From: Lutibacter sp.
GTDB lineage: Bacteria; Bacteroidota; Bacteroidia; Flavobacteriales; Flavobacteriaceae
Assembly (NCBI RefSeq): GCF_030692605.1
Contig: NZ_JAUYUD010000010.1
Coordinates: forward strand, 1 to 64,000
Reading direction: 5' to 3'
DNA length: 64,000 nucleotides
A program made the translations under genes and the position numbers. The notes under the pieces are model-generated. The model did no database searches, had not been told where the DNA came from, and saw only the letters and a program-made list of their open reading frames with translations. Numbering within the stretch: the stretch's first letter is position 1; each line of letters begins with the position of its first letter. Positions 19,709 through 29,300 of this stretch are shown here, piece after piece.

Positions 19709-21115
19709 CTATTTAAGAGATTTGTATAATTTAATGTATTCATTTGCTGAAGCACTCCAAGAGTGATCTATACTCATTATTTTTTTTCTTATTTTTTTAA
19801 ATTTCGGGTCATCATTAAATAATTTAATACTCCTACCAACGGCATCAACTATCTGCTGTACCGTAGTTCTTTCATGGCAAATTCCAAATCCACCAATTTG
19901 GTCAATATCGGTAATGGTATCTTTCAATCCACCCACATTTCGAACAATTGGAACGGTTCCATAACGTAATGAATACATTTGATTTAATCCACAAGGTTCA
20001 ACTCTTGAAGGCATTAATAAAAAATCTGCACCAGCATAAATAATATGGGATAATTTTTCATCATACCCAATAAATACATTGTATTCTCTTATAAAATTGG
20101 GTTTTAATGCCTTTAATTCATCTTCAATTTCCTTATGCCCTGAGCCTAACAATAAAATGGTGCAAGATTTTTCCTTTAGTATATTTCTAAAAGAAACTGG
20201 GAACAAATCAGACCCTTTTTCTCCAACCAACCTTCCAATAAAGGCAACCATTGGTTTTTTTTCATCTAAATTAAAATGTTTGCAAAGCCACTTTTTATTT
20301 GTTTTTTTACCAGATTGAATTGTGCTGGATTTATAATTTTTAACAATATAAGAATCATTTTCAGGATTCCATACCTCAGTATCTATTCCATTTAAAATTC
20401 CAACACATTTTTTGCTTTCATGGTTTAATAAATTTTCCAAACCATTTGCTTTTATTTTTAATTCTTCCATATAACTTGGAGATACCGTTGTTACCCGCCA
20501 AGCACATTTAATTGCAGCAGCCAAAGGATTGATAACTCCACCCCAATCTAATAATCCTACTTTAGCAAAATTAAATTCTGGAATCACATTAATAATATCA
20601 TGTGAAAACCATCCTTGGTATTGAGCATTATGAATTGTTAAAACTGTAGGAATGTTTTTAAGTGATTGGTATTTGTATGACTGGGTCATCATAAAAGGAA
20701 TAAGACCTGTATGATGGTCATGACAATGTATTATGGAAGGTTTTTCATTCTGTGTTAGCATCCAATCTAAAAATCCTATTTGAAAAGCCAAAAAACGAAT
20801 GGTATCGTTGTTAGAATATACAAAATCTTTAAATAATAGCTTTGGCACATCTACCAAAAATAAATCAAACCCTAGATTGTTGTTTTTAAGGGTTAATATC
20901 CTACATTCAAAATCTGAATCGCCTATTGTGATTTTCGATTCATGAAGTACTGAAAATTTATTATTTCTCCGAAAGTCGTTGTTATAAAATGGCATAACAA
21001 CCTGTGAGACAATAGTTGAACTTTTTTGATATTTTGGTAATGAACCAACCACATCTGCAAGCCCGCCAACTTTAGCAATTGGGTAGCACTCTGCACTAAC
21101 ATGATATATTTTCAT
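19709..21115 (-). CDS. glgA: Glycogen synthase GlgA (ADP-glucose type)
   Basis: This 468-residue GT5 glycosyltransferase extends alpha-1,4 glucan from ADP-glucose. The N-terminal Rossmann half carries the ADP-glucose binding motif KVGGLADVVGSLPK (residues 16-29). The C-terminal half has FIGRLVGEKG and the catalytic region MPSRVEPCGLNQMYSLRYG with its conserved Glu. It is the first gene of the glgA-glgC-glgB operon. The 193-base upstream region contains the aconitase terminator and presumably the operon promoter, which I could not place with confidence. Confidence 0.95.
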   Translation of the reverse strand: MKIYHVSAECYPIAKVGGLADVVGSLPKYQKSSTIVSQVVMPFYNNDFRRNNKFSVLHESKITIGDSDFECRILTLKNNNLGFDLFLVDVPKLLFKDFVYSNNDTIRFLAFQIGFLDWMLTQNEKPSIIHCHDHHTGLIPFMMTQSYKYQSLKNIPTVLTIHNAQYQGWFSHDIINVIPEFNFAKVGLLDWGGVINPLAAAIKCAWRVTTVSPSYMEELKIKANGLENLLNHESKKCVGILNGIDTEVWNPENDSYIVKNYKSSTIQSGKKTNKKWLCKHFNLDEKKPMVAFIGRLVGEKGSDLFPVSFRNILKEKSCTILLLGSGHKEIEDELKALKPNFIREYNVFIGYDEKLSHIIYAGADFLLMPSRVEPCGLNQMYSLRYGTVPIVRNVGGLKDTITDIDQIGGFGICHERTTVQQIVDAVGRSIKLFNDDPKFKKIRKKIMSIDHSWSASANEYIKLYKSLK

Positions 21116-21255
21116 GGTGATTATTTAAAAGTCAAAAATTACAAAAAAAAAATGATAAAATTTATAATTTCAATTTAAATATTAATATATTTTCCAATAT
21201 AATAAGTAACTCACAATCAAAAAATTGAACTTAATTAAAATTTAAAAGAATAAAA

Positions 21256-21280
21256 AAGAGAGGTAAAATTACCTCTCTTT
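21256..21280 (-). terminator. Terminator after aconitase
   Basis: A perfect hairpin (aaagagaggta / tacctctcttt) around a short loop, followed on the minus strand by a T-rich stretch, 29 bases past the aconitase stop. Confidence 0.85.
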
Positions 21281-21308
21281 AAAATATTTACAAAAAAAAA
21301 TCTAAATA

Positions 21309-23573
21309 TTAAAAACCGTTCTGCTTTTTAATTAAATTTAATGCAGACCCTTCTTTAAACCATTCTATTTGACCTTCATTATAGCTATGGTTCAATTTAA
21401 TTATTTCTTTAGAACCATTTGAATGAACAAGTTCAATAGTTAATTTTTTATTAGGGGCAAATTCATTTAAATCTAAGAAATTTATCGTATCATCTTCTTT
21501 AATTAAATCATAATCAGCTTCATTCGCAAAAGTTAATCCTAACATACCTTGTTTTTTTAAATTAGTTTCGTGAATTCTAGCAAATGACTTCACAATTACA
21601 GCAGCAACACCTAAATGACGCGGTTCCATGGCGGCATGTTCTCTAGATGAACCTTCGCCATAATTATGGTCTCCAAAAACAATCGAATAAATTCCAGCCG
21701 CTTTATAATACCTTGCAACATCTGGCACAGGTCCATAAACTCCAGTCAATTGATTTTTAACAGAATTTGTTTCAGTGGTAAATGCATTTACAGCGCCAAT
21801 TAAGCAATTGTTAGAAATATTGTCTAAATGTCCTCTATATTTTAACCAAGGCCCTGCCATAGAAATATGGTCTGTTGTGCACTTCCCAAAGGCTTTTATT
21901 AATATCTTGGCTCCCTTAATTTCATTGGAAATTGGCTTGAATGGATCCAAGAGTTGTAATCTATCAGAATTTGAATTTACAATAACTTCTACTTTTGAAC
22001 CATCTGCAAATGGTGCAACAAACCCTGGATCTTTAACATCAAAACCCTTTGGCGGTAATTCAAAACCAGTTGGCTCATCGAAAGAGACTTCTTCTCCATT
22101 TTGATTGATTAATTTATCCGTTATTGGATTAAAATCTAACCTTCCACTAATTGCAATGGCTGCAACCATTTCTGGAGAAGCCACAAATGCATGAGTGTTT
22201 GGGTTTCCATCAGCTCTTTTTGAAAAATTTCTATTAAACGAATGTATAATCGAATTTTTTTCTTGTTTATCGGCCCCTTCTCTTGCCCACTGACCAATAC
22301 ATGGTCCGCAAGCATTGGTAAAAATTTTCGCATTTAAACTTTCAAAAATATGTAACAAGCCATCTCTATCTGCAGTATATCGCACTTGTTCAGAACCTGG
22401 ATTGATACCAAATTCTGCTTTTACTATTAAATTTTTATCTAAAGCTTGTTTTGCAACAGAAGCTGCTCTAGATAAATCTTCATACGATGAATTTGTACAA
22501 GAACCTATCAATCCCCAATCCACCTTTAAAGGCCAATCATTTTTTGTTGCTTTCTCTGTCATTTCACCCACTTGTGTTGCTAAATCTGGTGTAAATGGAC
22601 CATTAATATGTGGTTTTAAATCTGACAAATTAATTTCAATTACTTGGTCGAAATATTGAGTTGGATTTGCATATACTTCATCATCACCTGTTAAATAGGA
22701 AGCTATTTTATTTGCTTCATCTGCAACTTCATTTCTATCCGTAGCGCGTAAATAGCGTTCTATTGATGTGTCATATCCAAAAGTTGAAGTAGTTGCTCCA
22801 ATTTCGGCACCCATATTACAAATTGTTCCTTTTCCAGTTGCTGATAAAGCTTTTGCGCCTTCACCAAAATATTCTACAATACAACCTGTTCCTCCTTTTA
22901 CGGTTAAAATACCAGCAACTTTTAAAATAACATCTTTTGAAGAAGTCCAACCAGATAATTTACCTGTTAATTTAACACCTATTAATTTAGGAAATTTTAG
23001 CTCCCAAGCCATACCTGCCATCACATCAACCGCATCTGCACCTCCAACACCAATAGCAATCATACCTAATCCGCCAGCATTTACGGTGTGCGAATCTGTA
23101 CCAATCATCATACCACCGGGGAATGCGTAATTTTCCAATACAACTTGATGAATAATTCCGGCACCTGGTTTCCAAAATCCAATTCCATATTTATTGGAAA
23201 CTGAGGCTAAAAAATTAAATACTTCACTACTACCATTAAGAGCATTTTGCAAATCTACATCTGCACCAATTTTAGCTTGAATTAAATGATCGCAATGCAC
23301 AGTTGTTGGAACTGCAACTTTATTTTTACCTGCTTGCATAAATTGTAATAATGCCATTTGAGCTGTTGCATCTTGACAAGCAATTCTATCTGGTGCGAAA
23401 TCTACATAATCTTTACCTCTACCAAAAGCAGCTGTAGGAGTACCTTCCCATAAATGATTGTATAATATTTTTTCAGCTAAAGTTAGTGGTTTTCCTACAA
23501 CAGTTTTTGCAGCATCAACTCTTTCTGCCATTCTATTATACACACTTTTAATCATTTCTATATCAAAAGCCAT
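21309..23573 (-). CDS. acn: Aconitate hydratase, mitochondrial type
   Basis: The enzyme interconverts citrate and isocitrate in the TCA cycle through a [4Fe-4S] cluster. The 754 residues fit the mitochondrial-type family typical of Bacteroidota rather than the ~890-residue AcnA type. Visible motifs are the cluster ligands in [15 protein letters not shown] and [10 protein letters not shown], the early active-site run [12 protein letters not shown], and the C-terminal swivel domain with [15 protein letters not shown]. It stands alone, with a terminator after it. No signal or frameshift is seen. Confidence 0.95.
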   Translation of the reverse strand: MAFDIEMIKSVYNRMAERVDAAKTVVGKPLTLAEKILYNHLWEGTPTAAFGRGKDYVDFAPDRIACQDATAQMALLQFMQAGKNKVAVPTTVHCDHLIQAKIGADVDLQNALNGSSEVFNFLASVSNKYGIGFWKPGAGIIHQVVLENYAFPGGMMIGTDSHTVNAGGLGMIAIGVGGADAVDVMAGMAWELKFPKLIGVKLTGKLSGWTSSKDVILKVAGILTVKGGTGCIVEYFGEGAKALSATGKGTICNMGAEIGATTSTFGYDTSIERYLRATDRNEVADEANKIASYLTGDDEVYANPTQYFDQVIEINLSDLKPHINGPFTPDLATQVGEMTEKATKNDWPLKVDWGLIGSCTNSSYEDLSRAASVAKQALDKNLIVKAEFGINPGSEQVRYTADRDGLLHIFESLNAKIFTNACGPCIGQWAREGADKQEKNSIIHSFNRNFSKRADGNPNTHAFVASPEMVAAIAISGRLDFNPITDKLINQNGEEVSFDEPTGFELPPKGFDVKDPGFVAPFADGSKVEVIVNSNSDRLQLLDPFKPISNEIKGAKILIKAFGKCTTDHISMAGPWLKYRGHLDNISNNCLIGAVNAFTTETNSVKNQLTGVYGPVPDVARYYKAAGIYSIVFGDHNYGEGSSREHAAMEPRHLGVAAVIVKSFARIHETNLKKQGMLGLTFANEADYDLIKEDDTINFLDLNEFAPNKKLTIELVHSNGSKEIIKLNHSYNEGQIEWFKEGSALNLIKKQNGF

Positions 23574-23829
23574 ATTTCTATATTTTTAAATTAATTTTAT
23601 TTGACGAAGGTACAAAAAAGGTTTTTTTCATTGATTAAATACCTTTAATATGCACCTTATTTTTTTAATAGCATTTTTGAGATATCTTTTTTTTTCAATA
23701 ATGTAATATTTTGAAGAAAAACTCTTGTTTTTTTGATAAAATGATAAATTTTTTATTTTAGTTAAATAATGTTTATCACAAAAATCAATTAAATAGTACC
23801 TTAAAATGTGTAGATCCATCCACCTATTC
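23574..23829. other. Gene-free AT-rich stretch between acn and the acyltransferase pseudogene
   Basis: A 63-codon open frame (23628-23819, minus strand) has Lys/Ile/Tyr-rich composition typical of random AT-rich DNA and no recognisable motif. I see no convincing gene or RNA. The aconitase promoter presumably lies at the right-hand (low-coordinate) end. Confidence 0.5.
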
Positions 23830-24949
23830 CTAGTATTTTCTATTTCTATAATTTAATATGGGTAATTCAAAATACTTATAAAGCAGTATTGAAAAAAAAC
23901 ATGGTGCAACTTAAAAACAATAAAATTAGGCCAAACTTTTGAAGAAAAGAAAAATTAATACTATCAAAAAATTCCCGTAACCCAAGAAATACAATGGAAT
24001 AGTTTACTAAGTAAATCGAATAGGAATGCACACTTATAAATTTTACAGGTTTTAATAAAACCCCTGAATAATTTAATGCGTACAAATAAGGAAACAATAG
24101 TGCTAAACTTAAAATTACAACTTGAAGATATACAAACACATAAAAACCTAGATTTATTTCTGGAACTAGCTTAAAATTGAAGATTGAAAGGTGAACAAGA
24201 AAAAATAATAGTAATCCAAAAATAAATAATACAATTTTATGTTTATGAAGAAAATTTGTCCATTTTCGGATAGCATAAACCAGTAAAAAGCCAATATAAA
24301 TGGAATCAACTCTAAATATAACTACTTTTCTAAAAGAGGAACTCCAATCGCTATCTGAAGCACTATTTGCATGTAAATAATACTTAACTTTTAATGCGGT
24401 AAAACCTAAAATTAACAAGAATGTAACCCAAATAAAAATTCTTTTTTTGTCTATTCTTTTTAACAACTTAAAACTCATAAATAATGAAAAAGGTAGTACT
24501 AAGTAAGCATATTCTTCAATGGATAAACTCCAATCTTCTGTGAAAAAATCGGGATGTGGGGTTGAAAAATTTTGAAAAAAAGGTAAATATAATAAGATCT
24601 CTTTTGGTATATTTTTATCCAATAACAATAAAATTATTACATTCAACAATAAAATAAGATAATAATTAGGTAGCGTTCTCAACTACCTTCGTTTCCAAAA
24701 TCGAAATAAATCTGATAATCTTGTTTTGTTTTGATCAATTTGTTTTAAAAGAATTCCTCCTATTAAAAATCCACTTAAAACAAAAAATAAATCTACACCA
24801 ATTACTCCTAAAATTTTAATCAATATTACAATCGCATGTTCAGAATAAGGAAACAGTAACAATGTGGCATGTGACATTACAACCAATAGAATTGCAACAG
24901 CTCTAATTAAATCCAATCCGAAAATTCTGTTAATTTGATTAGAATTCAT
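23830..24949 (-). pseudogene. Acyltransferase-3 family membrane protein, broken by an amber codon and a frameshift
   Basis: The gene encodes an acyltransferase-3 (OafA/NodX-type) membrane enzyme that would O-acylate an envelope glycan. The start has the family features RIFGLDLIRAVAILLVVMSH and GVDLFFVLSGFLIGG. Codon 89 is TAG, between FWKRR and LRTLPNYY. Homologues normally have Trp here, so a TGG to TAG change explains it. The frame then stays open for about 268 codons, after which a T8 run (23892-23899) shifts it: adding one base restores FFSILLYKYFELPILNYRNRKY up to a stop at 23830. The gene starts only 18 bases after the RNase P RNA. Two independent lesions indicate real decay rather than one sequencing error. 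Confidence 0.82.
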
Positions 24950-24967
24950 TCATAACAATTTAAAAAA

Positions 24968-25267
24968 TAAGTAGGTCTATAAGCCGGATTTTGTACTTCA
25001 AAAGAAATTCTTATCATTTATCTAGACCTTAAATTACTCTAAGGTTCCAACTGCCTACCCCTTGAAATAAAGCGAGTAACTTTAAAATTTCAATATACAT
25101 GGCATTTCACCGCATAGAGTTTACCTGGTTTCACTACAGCCGAACTGTACTTGCTTTCTGTTGCACTTGTCCTCAACTTACGCTGGACGGATGTTATCCG
25201 CTATGCTACTCTTTGGTGTCCGGACTTTCCTCTTCATTAAAATGAAGCGATAAGACGACCTACTTAC
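24968..25267 (-). ncRNA. rnpB: RNase P RNA (rnpB), bacterial type A
   Basis: On the minus strand the transcript begins ccgtaagtaggtc and ends gacctactta, forming the P1 helix. Diagnostic conserved parts are gaggaaagtccggacacc (CRI), agagtagcata, acagaaagcaagtac, ggtaaactc with gcggtgaaat, and gccggcttatagacc-like closing sequence. It processes the 5' ends of tRNA precursors. The length, about 300 nt, is slightly short for type A. A U-rich stretch follows P1. The -7 box TACATTTG lies just upstream. Confidence 0.95.
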
Positions 25268-25272
25268 GGCTG

Positions 25273-25280
25273 CAAATGTA
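25273..25280 (-). promoter_or_regulatory. rnpB promoter -7 box
   Basis: TACATTTG on the minus strand matches TAnnTTTG exactly and lies about six bases before the predicted 5' end of rnpB, the expected spacing. Confidence 0.65.
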
Positions 25281-25290
25281 CATATAATTA

Positions 25291-25320
25291 AATAAAAAAC
25301 CCACTCATTAGATGAGTGGG
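25291..25320 (-). terminator. Terminator after dnaJ
   Basis: cccactcat pairs with atgagtggg around a tiny loop. On the minus strand it is followed by six T residues. It lies about 90 bases past the dnaJ stop and just before the rnpB promoter. Confidence 0.88.
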
Positions 25321-25408
25321 AAAATTGCTATGAAAAAGAAAAAGTGTGTTAGAATTAATCTAACAACTTCTCAAAGATACTTTTTTAATTTAAATAAAAA
25401 AATATTTT

Positions 25409-26533
25409 TTACTGAAACATGTCCTTTACCTTTTCAAAAAAAGATTTGTCAAATTTAGAAGGATTTGGAACGAAATTCTCATCATTTATATTTTTCTCAA
25501 AAAATTCTTTTTGTTCTTTCGACAAACTTTGTGGTGTCCAAACATTTACGTGTACCAATAAATCTCCATTTCCATATTGATCTAAACTTGGTAAGCCTTT
25601 TCCTCTTAATCTTAAAATTTTTCCAGATTGTGTTCCCGGTTCAAGTTTAATTTTAACTTTTCCAGAAACAGTATCAATATTTTTAGTTGCACCTAAAACA
25701 ACTTCAGCTAAATTTGCATACAAATCAAAATGTAAATTAGTTCCTTCTCTTTTAAGTGTTTCGTGAATTTCTTCTTCAATAACAACTATTAAATCTCCAT
25801 CAATCGCATGCGTGCCAGGTGCGGCATTTCCTTTTCCATTTACTTTTAACTGAACTCCTTCAGAAACTCCTGCAGGTATTTTAATTGAAACTGTTTCTTC
25901 AGCATGGTCCATACCGTTAGCATCAGAACCTTTTCCTCTTTTATCTATAGATTCACCCGCTCCATGGCAGGTTGGACATGTACTTGCCGTTTGCATTCTG
26001 CCTAAAATAGTATTGGTAACTCTCATTACCTGTCCATTTCCATTACAAGTTGAACAAGTTTTGAATGATGTGCCTTCAGCAACTACTTTTCTTCTAACTT
26101 TTACTTTTTTCTCTACTCCGTTCGCAATTTCAGCAAGCGTTAACTTTACACGAATTCTTAAATTACTTCCTTTTACACGAGCTCTTCCTCTAGAGCCACC
26201 ACTAAAACCACCAAAACCTCCAAAACTTCCACCACCTCCGAAAATATCTCCAAACTGACTAAAAATATCATCCATGTTCATGTGTCCACTTCCGTGTCCA
26301 CCACCAGCACCTTCAAAAGCCGCGTGACCATATTGATCATAACGTGCTTTTTTATTTTCGTCACTTAATATTTCATACGCTTCAGCCGCTTTTTTAAACT
26401 TTTCTTCTGCTTCTTTATTGCCAGGGTTTTTATCTGGGTGGTATTTGATAGCCTTACTTCGATACGCCTTTTTTATTTCGGCAGGTGTGGCATTTTTTGC
26501 AATTCCCAATATTTCGTAATAATCTTTCTTCAT
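25409..26533 (-). CDS. dnaJ: Molecular chaperone DnaJ (Hsp40)
   Basis: The 374-residue co-chaperone stimulates the DnaK ATPase and delivers unfolded clients. The J domain carries HPD at residues 32-34. A Gly-rich linker (about 75-115) follows, then the zinc-binding region and two C-terminal beta-sandwich domains. The zinc region shows only two CxxCxGxG motifs (CSTCNGNG and CPTCHGAG) in place of the four found in E. coli DnaJ, so only one zinc centre seems possible. From memory other flavobacterial DnaJ proteins share this. The gene starts 11 bases after grpE and forms an operon with it. Confidence 0.95.
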   Translation of the reverse strand: MKKDYYEILGIAKNATPAEIKKAYRSKAIKYHPDKNPGNKEAEEKFKKAAEAYEILSDENKKARYDQYGHAAFEGAGGGHGSGHMNMDDIFSQFGDIFGGGGSFGGFGGFSGGSRGRARVKGSNLRIRVKLTLAEIANGVEKKVKVRRKVVAEGTSFKTCSTCNGNGQVMRVTNTILGRMQTASTCPTCHGAGESIDKRGKGSDANGMDHAEETVSIKIPAGVSEGVQLKVNGKGNAAPGTHAIDGDLIVVIEEEIHETLKREGTNLHFDLYANLAEVVLGATKNIDTVSGKVKIKLEPGTQSGKILRLRGKGLPSLDQYGNGDLLVHVNVWTPQSLSKEQKEFFEKNINDENFVPNPSKFDKSFFEKVKDMFQ

Positions 26534-26543
26534 GATGTTTTCT

Positions 26544-27080
26544 TTATTGCCCTATCACTACTTTTGGGTACCTAATTATTTTATCTCCTAATTTATATCC
26601 TTGCTCTAAAACGTCTATTATTTTCCCTTTCAAATCTTCTGAAGGAGCTGCAATTTGAGTAATAGCCTCATGTTTTTCAACATCAAACACATCTCCTGTA
26701 TCAACATCCATAATATTCAATCCTTTTTGTAGCAACGCATTTTTTAATTTATTGCTAATCAATTCCATCCCTTGCAGCACTTCTTCCTCTTTGGTTTTTC
26801 TCATTTCATTTAAACCTCTTTCAAAATCGTCTAAAACTGGCAAAAGCACTGACATTAATTCTTTATTGGCAGTACTAAATAATTCTATCCTTTCTCTAGA
26901 TGTTCTTTTCTTGTAATTTTCAAATTCGGCAAAAAAACGTAAAAACTTTTCCTTTTCTTGAGCTAATTCTTGTCTTAACTGGTCTTCAATGCTAATTTCA
27001 ATAGGTTCTGCAGCATTCTCTTCATTTTCAATTATTTCTTTTTCTTTTTTTCTTTCTTTCTTATTGCTCATGTTTTTCAC
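26544..27080 (-). CDS. grpE: Nucleotide exchange factor GrpE
   Basis: The 178-residue protein swaps ADP for ATP on DnaK. A charged, disordered N-terminus ([15 protein letters not shown]) leads into the long dimerisation coiled coil (about 35-100, [20 protein letters not shown]) and the C-terminal beta domain with the typical [22 protein letters not shown]-like end. It is the upstream gene of the grpE-dnaJ operon. No CIRCE element was seen upstream. Confidence 0.95.
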   Translation of the reverse strand: MKNMSNKKERKKEKEIIENEENAAEPIEISIEDQLRQELAQEKEKFLRFFAEFENYKKRTSRERIELFSTANKELMSVLLPVLDDFERGLNEMRKTKEEEVLQGMELISNKLKNALLQKGLNIMDVDTGDVFDVEKHEAITQIAAPSEDLKGKIIDVLEQGYKLGDKIIRYPKVVIGQ

Positions 27081-27204
27081 TTAATAAATTTTCATTAAAA
27101 TAGGTAGCAAAAGTATTGCCATTTTTTTGAATTATGCCAATATGACATTTGAAAATATTAAAATATTAAATAATTAAACAATTGAAAATTTAATCTTTGT
27201 TGAA

Positions 27205-27250
27205 TAAAAAATAAAAGATGGATAATTAGTGTTCGTAATTACCCATCTTA
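27205..27250 (-). terminator. Terminator after murA
   Basis: An imperfect hairpin pairs gatgg-ataatta with taatta-cccatc around a seven-base loop, with a T-rich run following on the minus strand. It lies 20 bases past the murA stop. Confidence 0.75.
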
Positions 27251-27268
27251 TTTATATTGTTTTAAAAC

Positions 27269-28582
27269 CTAAATTGCTCCTACCCTTGTTATTTTAGCTC
27301 CAATGGCTCTTAGTCGTTCGTCTATATTTTGGTACCCTCTATCTATTTGTTCTATATTATGAATGGTACTTGTACCTGAAGCTGATAATGCGGCAATTAA
27401 CAATGAAATTCCAGCTCTAATGTCAGGTGAAGTCATTGTAGTTCCTTTTAAACTATATTCATGATTCATTCCAATTACAGTAGCTCTATGCGGATCGCAT
27501 AAAATAACCTTAGCACCCATATCTATTAGTTTATCGACAAAGAACAAACGACTTTCAAACATTTTTTGATGAATTAAAACACTTCCCTTTGCTTGTGTAG
27601 CTACCACCAATATAATACTTAATAAATCTGGAGTAAATCCCGGCCATGGAGCGTCTGAAATTGTTAAAATAGAACCGTCCATAAAATTTTGAATTTCATA
27701 ATTTTCTTGGGCTGGAATAAAAATATCATCTCCTTTACGCTCTAAATTAATTCCCATTTTTTGAAAAACACGTGGAATAACTCCTAAATCATCCCAGCTC
27801 ACGTCTTTTATAGTAATGGAGGATTTAGTCATTGCAGCCATTCCAATCCAGCTACCAATTTCAATCATATCTGGTAAAACCCTATGCTCACAACCAGATA
27901 ACTTTTTAACACCTTCAATGGTTAATAAATTAGAACCTATGCCTTTAATACTAGCTCCCATACTATTTAGCATTTTACAAAGCTGTTGTAAATAAGGTTC
28001 GCAAGCTGCATTATAAATGGTTGTGATTCCTTCAGCCAGCACTGCAGCCATCACAATGTTTGCAGTTCCTGTAACTGAAGCTTCATCTAATAGCATATAA
28101 GTTCCTTTCAATTTTTTGGCTTCAACACCATAAAAATGTTCTTCTTTATTATACCTAAAAGTTGCACCTAATTGAATAAAGCCTTCAAAATGGGTATCTA
28201 ATCTTCTTCTTCCAATTTTATCACCTCCAGGTCTTGGAATGTATCCTTTTCCGAAACGACCTAAAAGTGGTCCAACAATCATGATAGAACCTCTTAATGA
28301 ACTTCCATCCTTTTTAAATTTTTCGGATTCTAAATATTTTAAATTTACTTCGTCTGCTTGAAACGTGTATGTACCTTCTTTTACTTTATTAACTTTAACA
28401 CCTAATTCACTTAAAATAAATATTAATTTATTAACATCTACAATATCAGGAATGTTGCTAATGGTAACCTTTTCTGGCGTTAATAAAACTGCACATATAA
28501 TTTGTAACGCTTCGTTTTTAGCACCTTGTGGTGTAATGCTTCCATTTAACTTATGGCCTCCTTCTATAACAAAAATTGACAT
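27269..28582 (-). CDS. murA: UDP-N-acetylglucosamine 1-carboxyvinyltransferase MurA, Cys-to-Asp variant
   Basis: MurA transfers enolpyruvate from PEP to UDP-GlcNAc, the first committed step of peptidoglycan synthesis. The 437 residues show the substrate-binding K22 N23 pair (QGAKNEAL) and the long flexible loop. At the position of the E. coli catalytic Cys115 (PGGCAIG) this protein has D121 (PGGDKIGRRRLDTH). That residue is the target of fosfomycin, and Cys-to-Asp MurAs are known to be fosfomycin insensitive. The gene follows the DUF4290 gene by 15 bases and is cotranscribed with it. Confidence 0.94.
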   Translation of the reverse strand: MSIFVIEGGHKLNGSITPQGAKNEALQIICAVLLTPEKVTISNIPDIVDVNKLIFILSELGVKVNKVKEGTYTFQADEVNLKYLESEKFKKDGSSLRGSIMIVGPLLGRFGKGYIPRPGGDKIGRRRLDTHFEGFIQLGATFRYNKEEHFYGVEAKKLKGTYMLLDEASVTGTANIVMAAVLAEGITTIYNAACEPYLQQLCKMLNSMGASIKGIGSNLLTIEGVKKLSGCEHRVLPDMIEIGSWIGMAAMTKSSITIKDVSWDDLGVIPRVFQKMGINLERKGDDIFIPAQENYEIQNFMDGSILTISDAPWPGFTPDLLSIILVVATQAKGSVLIHQKMFESRLFFVDKLIDMGAKVILCDPHRATVIGMNHEYSLKGTTMTSPDIRAGISLLIAALSASGTSTIHNIEQIDRGYQNIDERLRAIGAKITRVGAI

Positions 28583-28597
28583 AATTGCTGTTAAATA

Positions 28598-29236
28598 TTA
28601 TTGTTGATGTTTCTTTTTATTTCTATTTCCACCTGCATTTCCTCCACCACTAGTCGGCGCTTTCTTTTTACGCAACAAATCTTTAACTTCAGAAAGGGTT
28701 TCATTTTTATCTATTAAGTCTATCTCTCCTTTAGAAAGCTCTTTTAAATGCGCATAAATTACTTCATCATCAACCGTATCTTTATTCCAATTTAAATAGC
28801 ATTTTTTCATATGGTTGGCAATGGCGAAATACAATGCTTCTCTTGCTTCACCTTCTTCCCATGTTAGCGCAGTTTTAATCATTGTTTGAATATTATTTCC
28901 ATAAAAACGATATTTTGAATCGTAATTTGGATATGCCAATTTTTCTGGTTTTGCCTGTAATACTTCTTTTTCTAATTTTTCGTAAGGTGAATCAACATCC
29001 AATTTAAATTCAGACATAATAAAAAGTTGATCCCACAATTTATGCTTAAAATCAGGCACATCTCTTAAATGAGGTTGTAAATTTCCCATTACATGTACTA
29101 TTGCTCTGGCCATTTTGTTGCGCTCTTCAATATCTTCTAATAGCAAACAATGATCTACTAATTTTTGAATATGTCTACCATATTCTGGAATTATTAAATG
29201 AGGTCTTTCTGAATTATATTCTAAATCGAAATTCAT
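28598..29236 (-). CDS. DUF4290 family protein
   Basis: A 212-residue protein that I recognise as the Bacteroidota-specific DUF4290 family: start MNFDLEYNSERPHLIIPEYGRH, then QKLVDHCLLLED and MGNLQPHLRDVPDFKHKLWDQL. It looks cytoplasmic and helical, with a basic, Gly/Asn-rich C-terminal tail (GGGNAGGNRNKKKHQQ) that could bind nucleic acid. It sits directly before murA, an arrangement that suggests a link to the envelope or simply a housekeeping operon. Function unknown. Confidence 0.85.
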   Translation of the reverse strand: MNFDLEYNSERPHLIIPEYGRHIQKLVDHCLLLEDIEERNKMARAIVHVMGNLQPHLRDVPDFKHKLWDQLFIMSEFKLDVDSPYEKLEKEVLQAKPEKLAYPNYDSKYRFYGNNIQTMIKTALTWEEGEAREALYFAIANHMKKCYLNWNKDTVDDEVIYAHLKELSKGEIDLIDKNETLSEVKDLLRKKKAPTSGGGNAGGNRNKKKHQQ

Positions 29237-29300
29237 TAATTTATTGTGTAAGTTATTTGGTGCAAATTACAACTAAATAATTTGTTTTACAATTCTAATA

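Noticed and set aside
23628-23819. 63-codon minus-strand frame
   Set aside because: Lys/Ile/Tyr-rich as expected for random AT-rich DNA; no motif and no promoter.
24680-24684. TAG in the acyltransferase read as a coding codon (suppression or pyrrolysine)
   Set aside because: A second, independent frameshift at 23892-23899 makes simple gene decay the better explanation; no sign of recoding machinery here.
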